From: a virus
Strand: one strand, 5' to 3'
Length of the DNA stretch: 33,829 nucleotides
IMG/VR virus record: IMGVR_UViG_3300042907_000731
Coordinates: 1-33,829 of that record
Below, piece after piece: positions 6,987-16,100 of the stretch (within the stretch, counting starts at the first letter, position 1; every line of letters starts with the position of its first letter). The translations under genes were made by a program, and so were the position numbers. Under the pieces are notes generated by a model. It worked only from the letters and a program-made list of their open reading frames with translations, had not been told where the DNA came from and ran no database searches.

Positions 6987-8945
6987 ATGCCTCTCCACAT
7001 ATACACACCTGGCGTAAAAGTTCCGAGCGGTTTAGAACCAGTAAATCCCATTCCAGTTGACTCTTGGTCTGGTCCTTATGTTGGTAGTTCCACTGCTGCT
7101 GCTATTTCACTGGCAAACAGCACAATTCCTGCTTCCCTGCGATTCTTGTCACTTGAAGCACGAATTCTTGCTCCCGATCCAGACAATGCTGGTCAAACTC
7201 TTGCATACAAGTACTGGTATCGTGGAAGTACAGCAAATGATGGACTTGTAGAATTCTCTTCTGCTTCTTCCACTTCCACTGGTTCTGGTGTAACACTAGC
7301 AGTTGCTGGCGCAGGAATTGTGCTGTCTCCCGCAGGAGGAACAGGAACAGTTACATTCATCAATAATGGTGTGTTGTCGTTCAACGGCAATACAGGTGCT
7401 GTTACAGGTGCATCGCTTGGTGCAAACACCTTTACGGCAAGTCAAACAATTTCGGGTTCATCTGCTTCCTTAACAGTTACAAACACTAACAATACTGCGA
7501 CTTCAGAGTATACTAGCAGCGGTATAAATGTATCTTATGGTCCTGGTTCACAAACGATAGCGTATGGTCTTTCAGTTCCTGGAAATACTGTAACATTTCC
7601 TGCATATTCAACAGTACTTGCAGGACTTGCAGGAACACAGACCTTCAGTGGAACAAATACTTTTACTGCAATTTCAAATTTTAATGCAGGTATCACTACA
7701 GCATCCATCTACTCTTCCACAGGATCCACATTTGCTGGAACCCTAAAAGTAGTTGGCGGAGCCACCTTTGATGCACGAGTTGATGTTGGTGGTGTTCTTG
7801 AGGTTGCTGGTGGTGTCACATTAGAACACACTCTTAATGTGACTAGTGTGGCTAAATTCCATAGCAATGTTATTCTCGGCGATGAGATTACGGATAGCAT
7901 AACCGCAACAGGAACTTTTCTAGGTCTAACTTCTAGTGGTCTGCTTATAGCAAATGCAGGTATTACTACAGCATTCATCTACGCTTCTACAGGTTCTACT
8001 TTTGCTGGAACCCTGAAAGTAGTTGGTGGAGCAACATTTGACTCTACTACGGATCATGGTGGTGTTGCACGATTTACCGCAGGACTCACTACTTCCTCCC
8101 TTGATGTTCAGGGTGTTTCCAAGTTTGCAGGTGGAGCAACATTCGCTTCGTCTGCTAATTTTGCTGTGGGTCTTACCTCTAGCGGAGATGTGGTTGTTGG
8201 TTCTGCTGGCACCGTACTCAAGACAAACGGCGATGTCACCATTGGTGCCACCCTCACGGTGAACGGCAACTTCTTTGTTGCAGGAACACTGACCACGGTT
8301 AACCAAACCACTCTTCAAATTGACGACAAGACTATTACTCTTGGTAGAACCCTTGACAATGATAATCTTGCAGACGGCGGCGGACTGATTCTGAACGCGA
8401 ATACAGACAGAACACTCCTCTGGAATTCAGTCAGTGATGCGTGGACTAGCAGTGTTAATTATAATGTTGCCACTGGATACGGCTACAAGATAAACAACAC
8501 CACAGCCCTTGCTTCAGGCATGGTTCACGGGTTGAGTGCTTCGGCAGGAATAATTACTGGTGGTACATGGCAAGGAAACTCAATTGGTCTTGCCTACGGT
8601 GGAACAAACAAGGATCTTGCTGCTGTGGGTGCCTCTGGTGGTGTGGTGTACAAAGACGGAACAGGACTAACGATTACCGCTGCGGGAACAGTTGGTCAGA
8701 TTCTCCAAGCAAACAGCAGTGGTGCACCTGTATGGGTTAACACTACTTCCCTCACAGGAATCACAGCCGACAGAGTTAAAACCAACGACACGAATTCGGG
8801 CATATACTACCTTACATTCGTGGCGGGTGCTTGTGCTTCCACAGATCTGCTTGTTGATACCGCCGCAGGAGTAACTTACAATGCTGCATCGGGTGTACTG
8901 TCTTGTGTACAGTTGGAAGCACTTGTTGACGGTGGTACATTTTGA
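6987..8945 (+). CDS. Modular repeat tail-fibre protein
   Basis: This 652-aa protein has a unique N-terminus (MPLHIYTPGVKVPSG, with LSLEARILAPD near residue 52). It is followed by modules shared with the 10140 and 13106 products: SFNGNTGAVTGASLGANTF, GITTASIYSSTGSTFAGTL, and VGGVLEVAGGVT repeats. Then comes a conserved block GTLTTVNQTTLQIDDKTITLG near residues 432-452. The repeats suggest a trimeric beta-helical or beta-roll shaft. The protein ends in ALVDGGTF. There is no clear Shine-Dalgarno before the ATG: TAAACAACT precedes it, directly after the previous stop. The fibre role is inferred from composition and repeats. A 49-bp segment at 7772-7820 is identical to one in the 10140 gene. Confidence 0.8.
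   Translation: MPLHIYTPGVKVPSGLEPVNPIPVDSWSGPYVGSSTAAAISLANSTIPASLRFLSLEARILAPDPDNAGQTLAYKYWYRGSTANDGLVEFSSASSTSTGSGVTLAVAGAGIVLSPAGGTGTVTFINNGVLSFNGNTGAVTGASLGANTFTASQTISGSSASLTVTNTNNTATSEYTSSGINVSYGPGSQTIAYGLSVPGNTVTFPAYSTVLAGLAGTQTFSGTNTFTAISNFNAGITTASIYSSTGSTFAGTLKVVGGATFDARVDVGGVLEVAGGVTLEHTLNVTSVAKFHSNVILGDEITDSITATGTFLGLTSSGLLIANAGITTAFIYASTGSTFAGTLKVVGGATFDSTTDHGGVARFTAGLTTSSLDVQGVSKFAGGATFASSANFAVGLTSSGDVVVGSAGTVLKTNGDVTIGATLTVNGNFFVAGTLTTVNQTTLQIDDKTITLGRTLDNDNLADGGGLILNANTDRTLLWNSVSDAWTSSVNYNVATGYGYKINNTTALASGMVHGLSASAGIITGGTWQGNSIGLAYGGTNKDLAAVGASGGVVYKDGTGLTITAAGTVGQILQANSSGAPVWVNTTSLTGITADRVKTNDTNSGIYYLTFVAGACASTDLLVDTAAGVTYNAASGVLSCVQLEALVDGGTF
7772..7820 (+). repeat. 49-bp exact repeat shared with 11417-11465
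   Basis: This segment encodes ARVDVGGVLEVAGGVT and is base-for-base identical to 11417-11465 in the gene at 10140, although flanking codons have diverged. Exact identity inside a diverged context suggests recent recombination or gene conversion between fibre paralogues. Confidence 0.85.
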
Positions 8946-8986
8946 TCACCTAGTTTAATCGCCTAGATAGAGTGAAAGGCTTTACT

Positions 8987-9202
8987 ATGAACGAACCAAA
9001 TTACAATGAGACTGTTGTGATTCCGTTGCTTCAGAAGAAGTTTCAGGAACTCACCAACGCAAATCTAGTATTGGAGGCTAATCTTCTTGTGGAAAAGGAG
9101 AAAAATGCCTATTTACAAAAGCAGATAGCGTACATTCGTGGCGACACACCACCAAAGAAAAAGAAAAAAGATGACTTGGTGATAGACGGCAACGCTGTCT
9201 AA
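8987..9202 (+). CDS. Small coiled-coil protein between fibre genes (paralogue of 12566)
   Basis: This 71-aa acidic/Lys-rich protein begins MNEPNYNETVVIPLLQKKFQ, has a leucine-rich heptad-like helix (residues ~17-45) and a Lys tract (PPKKKKKDD) near the C-terminus. GAAAGG 7 nt before the ATG at 8987 decides this start; a GTG at 8972 is in frame but has no site. Its N-terminal 35 residues align with the protein at 12566 (shared NET-x-IPLL, then AN-x-x-x-EA-x-LL). Both genes sit just before a fibre gene. It could be a fibre-assembly chaperone, an oligomerisation factor or a minor structural protein; the sequence does not decide. Confidence 0.7.
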   Translation: MNEPNYNETVVIPLLQKKFQELTNANLVLEANLLVEKEKNAYLQKQIAYIRGDTPPKKKKKDDLVIDGNAV

Positions 9203-9210
9203 AATATTTA

Positions 9211-10089
9211 ATGGCACAAATAATCACAAAATATTCAACGACTTCTAGCACTTCGCCAGTTGGCTTGACCACTGGCGAGTTGGCTGTGAATATTTCAGAC
9301 AAAAAACTGTATGTTGGTGGTGCAGCAGGATCGGTAGGATCGGTAAGTCTGTCTGATTCGTATGTAACCTCGTTTAATGGTAGAACAGGTGCAGTTCAGG
9401 GTGTGTCTGCCGCTAACGGACTTACAGGTGCTGTTACATGGGCAGCGGGTACAGGTCTAGATGTTTCTTCTGGTGGTGGAGCCATTACCTACGGAATTGG
9501 TGCGGGATTCGCACTGCTACGCTCTGTTGGAAACACAGCCGCCTTGGATAATATATCTAATCCGAACATTGGTGACTTGGTGTTTGTGCAGGATCGAGGA
9601 ACTTACTACTACTGGGATTACTACGCCGCAGGAGGGACACTCGCGTGGATTAACATTAGTTTAATTTCAAGTGCACTGCAAGGAGATCTGAACGGTGACG
9701 GATCCGTTAATGGTGCAGACCTCGGCATTTTGCTTAATAGTTGGTCTGTACTATCTGGTAGCAATTCCTTGACTATCGGTGTTAAAGACGGCATAACAGG
9801 TGCTTTTAAAATATTTGCAGATGGAAGTGGCAATCCCAAGAAGCAAGACATGGTTGTGGTGTCAACCGAAGGCTTGACATCAGAATTCTCAGTAAACACA
9901 GACGATATTTATCTTACGGGAGTAGTTCATATAAATGGAGAGGGTGAAGAGATTGCACTCGAAGTCTTAAATGGAAGCACTCATGTTGGCAATTTGGTAG
10001 TGGGTTCAGGAATTGATTTATATAGTGGTTTAAATATTATTAGTGGTGGCATATCGGGTGGATTTATAGACGGCGGGACATTTGTATAA
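9211..10089 (+). CDS. Fibre protein with dockerin-like calcium loop
   Basis: This 292-aa protein opens with an Mtd-like attachment module (MAQIITKYSTTS, GLTTGELAVNISDKKLYVGG, residues 1-41) and a SFNGRTGAVQGVSA repeat shared with other fibres. A middle domain is aromatic-rich (DRGTYYYWDYYAAGG, about 130-144). Residues 158-178 read GDLNGDGSVNGADLGILLNSW, the signature of one dockerin type I repeat (Ca-binding loop DxNxDGxVxxxD followed by a hydrophobic helix). The C-terminus ends FIDGGTFV. There is no Shine-Dalgarno; TCTAAAATATTTA precedes the ATG, a degenerate match to the late-promoter box. Likely a tail fibre or adhesin, with the dockerin-like loop giving a Ca-stabilised fold or a protein-protein contact. 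Confidence 0.75.
   Translation: MAQIITKYSTTSSTSPVGLTTGELAVNISDKKLYVGGAAGSVGSVSLSDSYVTSFNGRTGAVQGVSAANGLTGAVTWAAGTGLDVSSGGGAITYGIGAGFALLRSVGNTAALDNISNPNIGDLVFVQDRGTYYYWDYYAAGGTLAWINISLISSALQGDLNGDGSVNGADLGILLNSWSVLSGSNSLTIGVKDGITGAFKIFADGSGNPKKQDMVVVSTEGLTSEFSVNTDDIYLTGVVHINGEGEEIALEVLNGSTHVGNLVVGSGIDLYSGLNIISGGISGGFIDGGTFV
9682..9744 (+). other. Single dockerin type I-like repeat (calcium loop)
   Basis: The segment encodes the dockerin pattern with Asp/Asn ligands at residues D159, N161, D163, S165 and D170, followed by the LGILLNSW helix. Dockerins of cellulosomes normally carry two such repeats; only one is visible here. Confidence 0.7.
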
Positions 10090-10139
10090 TTACCTATATA
10101 GTAACAGCATACTTTACTAGTAACTTTTAAGGACACTAC

Positions 10140-12479
10140 ATGGCAACTCAACTAACTTTCCGCAGAGGCACATCCGAACCAACTCAAGCATCAGGGCTGA
10201 CTCTTGGTGAACCAGCGTTTAATACCGCGCTGAGTACTTTCCATATTGGACGAGGAGCAGGTGTCACGGCTGCTTGGGTTGGTGCACAAATCAGTGGTCT
10301 GTCTACGGGGATTGCTGCGGGACTTACCTTGCAGGTTCCAACCATGTCTGCGGTTAAAGACTATGTTGCAAGCACCACATCTGGTGTTGCCACTCTAAAC
10401 AGTTTAACAGGTGCAGTTACCATTGTTGGTGGCACTAATATTGGAGTTACCAGTGCTAGTGGAAGTATTACTGTTACGAACTTGGGTGTGCGAACCTTTA
10501 ACGGACTCACTGGTGCACTTCAAGGTGTGTCTGCTGCTGTTGCAGGAACAGGCATCTCCGTATCAGGTGCAACAGGCTCTGTTACCATTACAAATATTGG
10601 TGTTCAATCTTTCAACGGAAACACAGGTGCAGTCACAGGAGCATCGCTTGGTGCAAACACCTTTACCGCACTCAACACATTCAACGCAGGTATTAGTGCT
10701 GCTGGTGGTGTGACTTTTGCGGGTGACATTGCAGTCAATGGTGGTGATATCATAACCACAAGTGCTACTGCAACGGTATTCAACACAACTGCAACCACAT
10801 TGAGTATTGGTGGTGCTGCTACTACTTTGGTAATGGGTGCTACTACTGGTGATGCCGCAATACGGAATCCTACTTTGACATTAGGCGATACGGGTGCTGC
10901 TATCATTAAAGCAAAAAATGGAGGACTTCTATTACAATCATCAACTGGCACATCTCCGAGCGGCAGTCTACCAAATATTACAATAGATAATACTGAGAAC
11001 GGTCTTGGTTTTGTAAGTATTATGGGTGGTAATCTATACCTTGGCTATAAACTAGATAATGTTGCCGCGACAACGCCAGTAAATATAGTGTTTGAAGGAG
11101 CAGACACTGACGAATTTGAAACCACATTAACTGTAGACAACCCAACAGCAAATAATACAATCGCCTTACCTAATGCTTCTGGTACTGTTGCACTCACAAG
11201 CCAGTTGATGGGGGCAGTGAACGGCTCAACGGCTGCAACCAATGCAGTGACTTCTTTCAACGGACGCACGGGTGCGGTTACAGGTGCATCACTTGGTGCA
11301 AACACCTTTACTGGACTCAACACATTCAACTCAGGTATAACCACATCGTCCATCTACTCTTCCACAGGATCCACTTTCGGTGGAACTCTGCAAGTAAACG
11401 GTGGAACAACACTTGGTGCACGAGTTGATGTTGGTGGTGTTCTTGAGGTTGCTGGTGGTGTCACAATGGAATCCACTAGTGATCATGCTGGTGCTGCCAG
11501 GTTTGCTTCAACAGTTGTTTCTACAGGTTCAGTAACCGCGAATGGTGGATTGACTGCTTCCACCCTTGATGTGAGTGGTGCTGCTCGTTTGGCTAGTACA
11601 CTTGCTGTTACTGGTATTCTGACACAAACAGGAGGTGCTACCTTTGCATCCACCACTGATCATACGGGTGCTGCCAGATTTGCTTCAACAGTTGTTTCCA
11701 CTGGTTCAGTAACTGCCAACGGTGGATTGACTGCTTCCACACTTGATGTTTCGGGAGCGGCTCGTACCACAGGAGATGTTACTGTTGGTGCAACTCTAAC
11801 AGTCAACGGAAACTTCCAAGTTTACGGAACGCTTACTACTGTTAACCGCACAGACCTAAACATTGACGACAAAACCATCACGATGGGTCGCACCCTTGCA
11901 AATGATGCTCTTGCAGACGGCGGTGGTTTAAGCCTGTCGGGAACTGCTGCTCGTACATGGACATGGAGCAATACTCGTTCAGCATGGGAAAGTAATCAAG
12001 GCGTAAATGTTGCTTCAACTTACGGGTATGCCGTAAACGGTACAAGTGTTCTTACAAGTAATACACTGGGCAGCGGTGTTACTGGTTCTAGTCTTACCAA
12101 AGTTGGAACACTGACAACAGGCGTATGGCAAGCCACAGCGATTGGTGCAACCTACGGTGGTACGGGAATTATTTCATACACCATTGGTGATGTGCTGTAC
12201 GCAAACGGCACAAGTTCTCTTGCTAAACTTACTACTACCACGGCAGGATATCTGCTGTCGGCAAACGGTGCTGGTGCTGCTCCTGAGTACAAGCAGTTGC
12301 TTGTTAAAGACGGTGGCGGAACCTCTATTGCCACGGTCACTTCTGGATCAGGAACTCTTAGTGCTACTATTCAGTATGCCACGGCATCACTCAAGGGAGT
12401 TGCATCGTTTGATAACACTAACTTTACTGTTAGTACTGGAGCAGTTACGATTACAGGAGTAGACGGTGGCACTTACTGA
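10140..12479 (+). CDS. Large modular repeat tail-fibre protein
   Basis: This 779-aa protein starts with an Mtd-like module (MATQLTFRRGTSEP, GLTLGEPAFN, AWVGAQISG, residues 1-55). It continues with repeated blocks: SFNGNTGAVTGASLGANTF occurs twice, VGGVLEVAGGVTMES once, and a 59-aa unit ARFASTVVSTGSVTANGG twice. It then has the block GTLTTVNRTDLNIDDKTITMG, and ends GVDGGTY. It is a paralogue of the product at 6987 over the C-terminal half. AAGGA lies about 7-11 nt upstream of the ATG, and a CTATATAG sequence lies further upstream. Probably a trimeric beta-structured fibre or receptor-binding component; substrate and virion position are unknown. Confidence 0.8.
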   Translation: MATQLTFRRGTSEPTQASGLTLGEPAFNTALSTFHIGRGAGVTAAWVGAQISGLSTGIAAGLTLQVPTMSAVKDYVASTTSGVATLNSLTGAVTIVGGTNIGVTSASGSITVTNLGVRTFNGLTGALQGVSAAVAGTGISVSGATGSVTITNIGVQSFNGNTGAVTGASLGANTFTALNTFNAGISAAGGVTFAGDIAVNGGDIITTSATATVFNTTATTLSIGGAATTLVMGATTGDAAIRNPTLTLGDTGAAIIKAKNGGLLLQSSTGTSPSGSLPNITIDNTENGLGFVSIMGGNLYLGYKLDNVAATTPVNIVFEGADTDEFETTLTVDNPTANNTIALPNASGTVALTSQLMGAVNGSTAATNAVTSFNGRTGAVTGASLGANTFTGLNTFNSGITTSSIYSSTGSTFGGTLQVNGGTTLGARVDVGGVLEVAGGVTMESTSDHAGAARFASTVVSTGSVTANGGLTASTLDVSGAARLASTLAVTGILTQTGGATFASTTDHTGAARFASTVVSTGSVTANGGLTASTLDVSGAARTTGDVTVGATLTVNGNFQVYGTLTTVNRTDLNIDDKTITMGRTLANDALADGGGLSLSGTAARTWTWSNTRSAWESNQGVNVASTYGYAVNGTSVLTSNTLGSGVTGSSLTKVGTLTTGVWQATAIGATYGGTGIISYTIGDVLYANGTSSLAKLTTTTAGYLLSANGAGAAPEYKQLLVKDGGGTSIATVTSGSGTLSATIQYATASLKGVASFDNTNFTVSTGAVTITGVDGGTY
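11417..11465 (+). repeat. 49-bp exact repeat shared with 7772-7820
   Basis: This is the second copy of the exact 49-bp segment found in the fibre gene at 6987. It encodes ARVDVGGVLEVAGGVT. Confidence 0.85.
11491..11763 (+). repeat. Tandem 177-bp fibre repeat units
   Basis: Blocks beginning at 11491 and 11668 encode near-identical stretches (AARFASTVVSTGSVTANGG, then LTASTLDVSGAAR) with a 177-bp (59-aa) period. Differences are mostly at third codon positions. The span covers the first unit and most of the second. Confidence 0.8.
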
Positions 12480-12503
12480 TTGAAAATATTACAGTGGTTG
12501 GGT

Positions 12504-12525
12504 AGCAGAGCGTAAAGGCTCTGCT
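12504..12525 (+). other. RNA hairpin in the leader of the 12566 gene
   Basis: AGCAGAGC and GCTCTGCT form a perfect 8-bp stem around a 6-nt loop (GTAAAG). No U tract follows, so it is not a standard terminator. It lies in an 86-bp gap, about 40 nt before the ATG at 12566. It could protect a processed 3' end or tune expression of the downstream gene. Confidence 0.55.
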
Positions 12526-12565
12526 GTCCACATACATACTACAGCCTCTTGAAAGGAGATATATT

Positions 12566-13084
12566 ATGGAAAGCAAGAACCCGAACGAAACTATTTTGAT
12601 TCCCCTTCTAAACAAGCGACTCACTGATCTTGTTGTTGCAAATATTTTAACTGAAGCCAAGTTACTGTACTGCGAAGAAGAGAAAACAGAACTAAAAACA
12701 CTGTTGGAGAAAGAGCAGACTGCGGCAAAGCAGTTTGTTGAAGACAACTCATCTGCTTTCTCCAAAGCACTGCAAGAGCAAACACAAAGCATTCGTGATA
12801 CCTGTGAGCAGGAAAAAAATGCTGTGCAACAGGCTGCTGAACACAGCAAGCAAGAAATTGCTAAAAATTGGGCGCAAGAACTTGCAACCCAAACAGGAAA
12901 CCTGAATGCAAGGATTAGTGCCTTAACGGCAGAACTCCAATCATCCAATCAAATGGTTAGTTCTCTTCGCAAAGAGATCGAGGAGTTAACGGTACCAGTC
13001 GTTGTTGTGGAGGAAAAAACTACCCCACAACCGAAGCGAAACAGCAAAAAACTGGCTCCTGCAATGAGTAGTGATACCTACTAA
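12566..13084 (+). CDS. Coiled-coil protein between fibre genes (longer paralogue of 8987)
   Basis: This 172-aa protein is mostly alpha-helical and charged, with long Glu/Lys/Gln-rich heptad stretches (about residues 20-140). It ends in a Val/Pro/Lys-rich tail (VPVVVVEEKTTPQPKRNSKK). Its first 35 residues resemble the 71-aa product at 8987; residues after that are an extension. A strong AAAGGAGA lies about 7 nt upstream of the ATG, one of the best ribosome sites in the fibre block, which suggests high expression. The gene precedes the 1037-aa fibre gene just as 8987 precedes 9211. Candidate fibre chaperone, trimerisation or tail-associated coiled-coil; function unknown. Confidence 0.75.
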   Translation: MESKNPNETILIPLLNKRLTDLVVANILTEAKLLYCEEEKTELKTLLEKEQTAAKQFVEDNSSAFSKALQEQTQSIRDTCEQEKNAVQQAAEHSKQEIAKNWAQELATQTGNLNARISALTAELQSSNQMVSSLRKEIEELTVPVVVVEEKTTPQPKRNSKKLAPAMSSDTY

Positions 13085-13087
13085 ATA
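13080..13087 (+). promoter_or_regulatory. Candidate late promoter (ACTAAATA)
   Basis: The box overlaps the stop codon of the 12566 gene and lies 18 nt before the TTG start at 13106, with GGAG (13094-13097) between them. This spacing would leave a short normal leader carrying a ribosome site, unlike the leaderless arrangement at 3330. Confidence 0.4.
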
Positions 13088-13105
13088 GGGGTAGGAGAAT
13101 TTACA

Positions 13106-16100
13106 TTGGCAACACAAATTCAAATCAAGCGTGGCTCTACCACTCCAGCAGGACTAACTGTTGGCGAAAGTGCCATGAACACGAGCACCAACCAAATCTA
13201 CTTGGGTGGAACGGGTGGAACTGTTTTGGTTGGTGGACAAGTCACGGGTGGTGTAGACATGGGTGCAGGTTCGGCTGTTTCTGCCAATCGCATTCCCACA
13301 CAGAGTGGTGTCTACAACTATGTTCGCAATAGTACTGTTACTTCGTTTAATGGACTCACAGGAGCCGTGGGTGGTGTGTGTGCAGCGCAAGCAAACACCT
13401 TTACCGCACTACAGACATTCACGGCAGGTATTTCCGCTGCGGGTGGCATGACGCTTGACGGCGGCAAGGTGTGGCACTCCCTAAATGACGGAATCACATC
13501 TGGTCTTGATGCAGGATTGGTTCACGGCGTGTGTGGTTCTAGATTCTTGGAGAACCTACAGACAGGTCTGCTGTACGGTGGACTCATTAGTGTGAACGCA
13601 GGAAATACTGCACAAGTGAATATTACCGCAGGTGCAGGAATGGTTGTTTCTCCTGGAGCATCACTCACAGCATACCCCATTCCCACAGTTACACCTGTTA
13701 CATGGGCAGCAAAAACAGGGGTCACCCTTGCTGGATTGACTAGTAGTGACGAAACATGGCTTGCTATTGATAGCAGTGGCAATCTTGTACAAACGCTTGT
13801 TGCATTTACTGATGCACAGTACTCTTCACAGATTCCCCTTGGCGCAGCACTTCACTCGTCGCGCACAAACATTCAGTTGATCAAGGGATATCCCCATGTT
13901 TCATATGGGCAACCAGAGCAGTTTGATCCGTTTATTCGTGCATTCGGAAACTTGAAACTATCGGGACACGAAATCTCTGCAAACGGAGCAAACCTAAATG
14001 TGAATCGCAGCGCAGGAAAAGCGTATGCGATGGGAAGAAACTACAGCAACGATCCAAACAATCCCAACATTGTTACCGATACGAGTGCTGCTCCTGCAAC
14101 TGGAATATATCGTTTCTATCGCAACGGAAGTGGTGCATTCACTACCGTTATCAACTCAGCAATTGATCCAAGCAAGTACGATAACGGAACAGGCACTCTT
14201 GCCACCACCACTTCTGCAAAGTTTACGATTCAGCGACTGTTCTATCTGCCTGATCAGCCAACTTTGTTGGGTGTGTATTACGGAAGACAAGAGTACAATT
14301 CCATTGCGGATGCACAGGCAAACATTCCATTTGAATCGTTTTCCGAAAGTGAGTCTACGGCAACACAGGGCATTTTCTGTGGATGGCTCATAGTTCAAGG
14401 AAACTGCACAGCCTTAAACGACACAGCCGATGCCAAATTTGTTAATGCAGGGCTGTTTCGAAACACTGCAAATATTGGTGGTGGTGGTCTTGCAATTGCG
14501 TCTATTGACGACTTGAATGATGTTACAACAACCACACCATCCAACAACCAAGTGCTTCGATGGAACAACGGCACAGCACAGTGGGTAAACAGTGATGTTT
14601 CTTCCTTGGCTGTTTCGTCCTTTAATGGACTCACTGGCGCAGTTACAGGTGTCACGGTGGGTGGTGCAAACACCTTTACAGCACTCAATACTTTTAATGC
14701 AGGTATCTCTGCTGCGGGTGGTGTAACCCTTGCAGGAACCCTCCAAGGAACGACAGGATCATTCTCTAAACTGCTGACTCTTTCTGATGGATTGAGTGCT
14801 GCGGGTGGTTTTACAGTTGGTAACGATATTTCTGTTTTTGGTATTAGAGTTGGCAGAGGAAATCGAGGTGCTTCCGCAGGAGGAGATACAAATCTTGCTG
14901 TGGGAGCCAATGCTCTTAAATCTGTTATTCCAAATCCAGGCTCATATGCAGGAATACAAAATTTAGCATTCGGAACGAGTGCATTAGAATTGACGACATC
15001 AGGTGGATATAATTCTGCATTTGGTACTGAGGCATTATATACCAATACTAGTGGTAATGGTAATATTGCTTTCGGTGTTCATGCACTAAGACTAAACACA
15101 TCTGGAGCAGAGAACTGTGCTTTTGGTGGTGGACCAATGTATCAGAACACAACTGGTGGATACAATACTGCCATTGGAAGTTTAGCATATTATTACAAAA
15201 GTACAGGCAGTTATAATGTTGCCGTAGGATTTCAGGCAGGATATAATTTTGGTACTCCAAGATCTGGTAGTAATGTAACATCTGCAACTAACTGCACACT
15301 AATCGGTACTTATGCTACTCCTTTGACCAGCGGATCAACAAATGAAATTGTCATTGGTTATGATGCAATTGGTAAGGGCAGTAACACGGTTTCGATTGGA
15401 AACAGTTCAATTACTGCTACACACCTAACAGGACTTGTAAATATTTCTTCTGGTCTGAGTGCAGCAGGTGGTGCAACCCTCGGTTCACGAGTTGATATTA
15501 CTGGTATTCTTGATGTTGTTGGTGGTGCCACAATGGAATCCACTCTTGATGTGGTGGGTGTTTCTAGATTTGCTGGTGGCGTGACTTTTGCAGGAACACT
15601 TCAAGGAACAACAGGCTCATTCTCTAAACTGCTGACTCTTTCCAATGGATTGAGTGCTGCGGGTGGAGTAACATTTGCAGGTGATATTGCAGTCAACGGT
15701 GGTGATATTACTACTACAAGTGCCACTGCAACTCTTTACAACACAACTGCAACTACTGTAAATATCGGTAATGCTGCTAGTACAGTAGGTGTAATGGGTG
15801 CAACAGCAGGTGCTAGATTGAACATTGGATCTAATTCTTATGTTAAAACTGGTTCTAAAAATACAACCACTACAACAAAACAAGAGATTTTTTCGTATAT
15901 AGCGGTAGCACCACCCCTTGCCGACACATATTTTGCTGACATAATTATTACTGCCAACTACGGTGGTAGTATTGCTGGTAGTATTAGTTCACAAATTACA
16001 AAAATGTTAGTTGCTACCTCTTATAATACAGCCATAAACCATACAGAATATGGAAATGTCAATACTGCTGGAAATTTGGCAGTATACACCGCTGAAATAT

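Noticed and set aside
12504-12525. Intrinsic terminator after the 10140 fibre gene
   Set aside because: The stem is good, but GTCCACATAC follows instead of a U tract.
14395-15045. Minus-strand 216-codon open frame inside the giant fibre gene
   Set aside because: It is an antisense shadow of a repetitive, GC-skewed coding tract. It is Pro/Ala/Val-rich with no start signal, and the plus-strand frame is a clear fibre.
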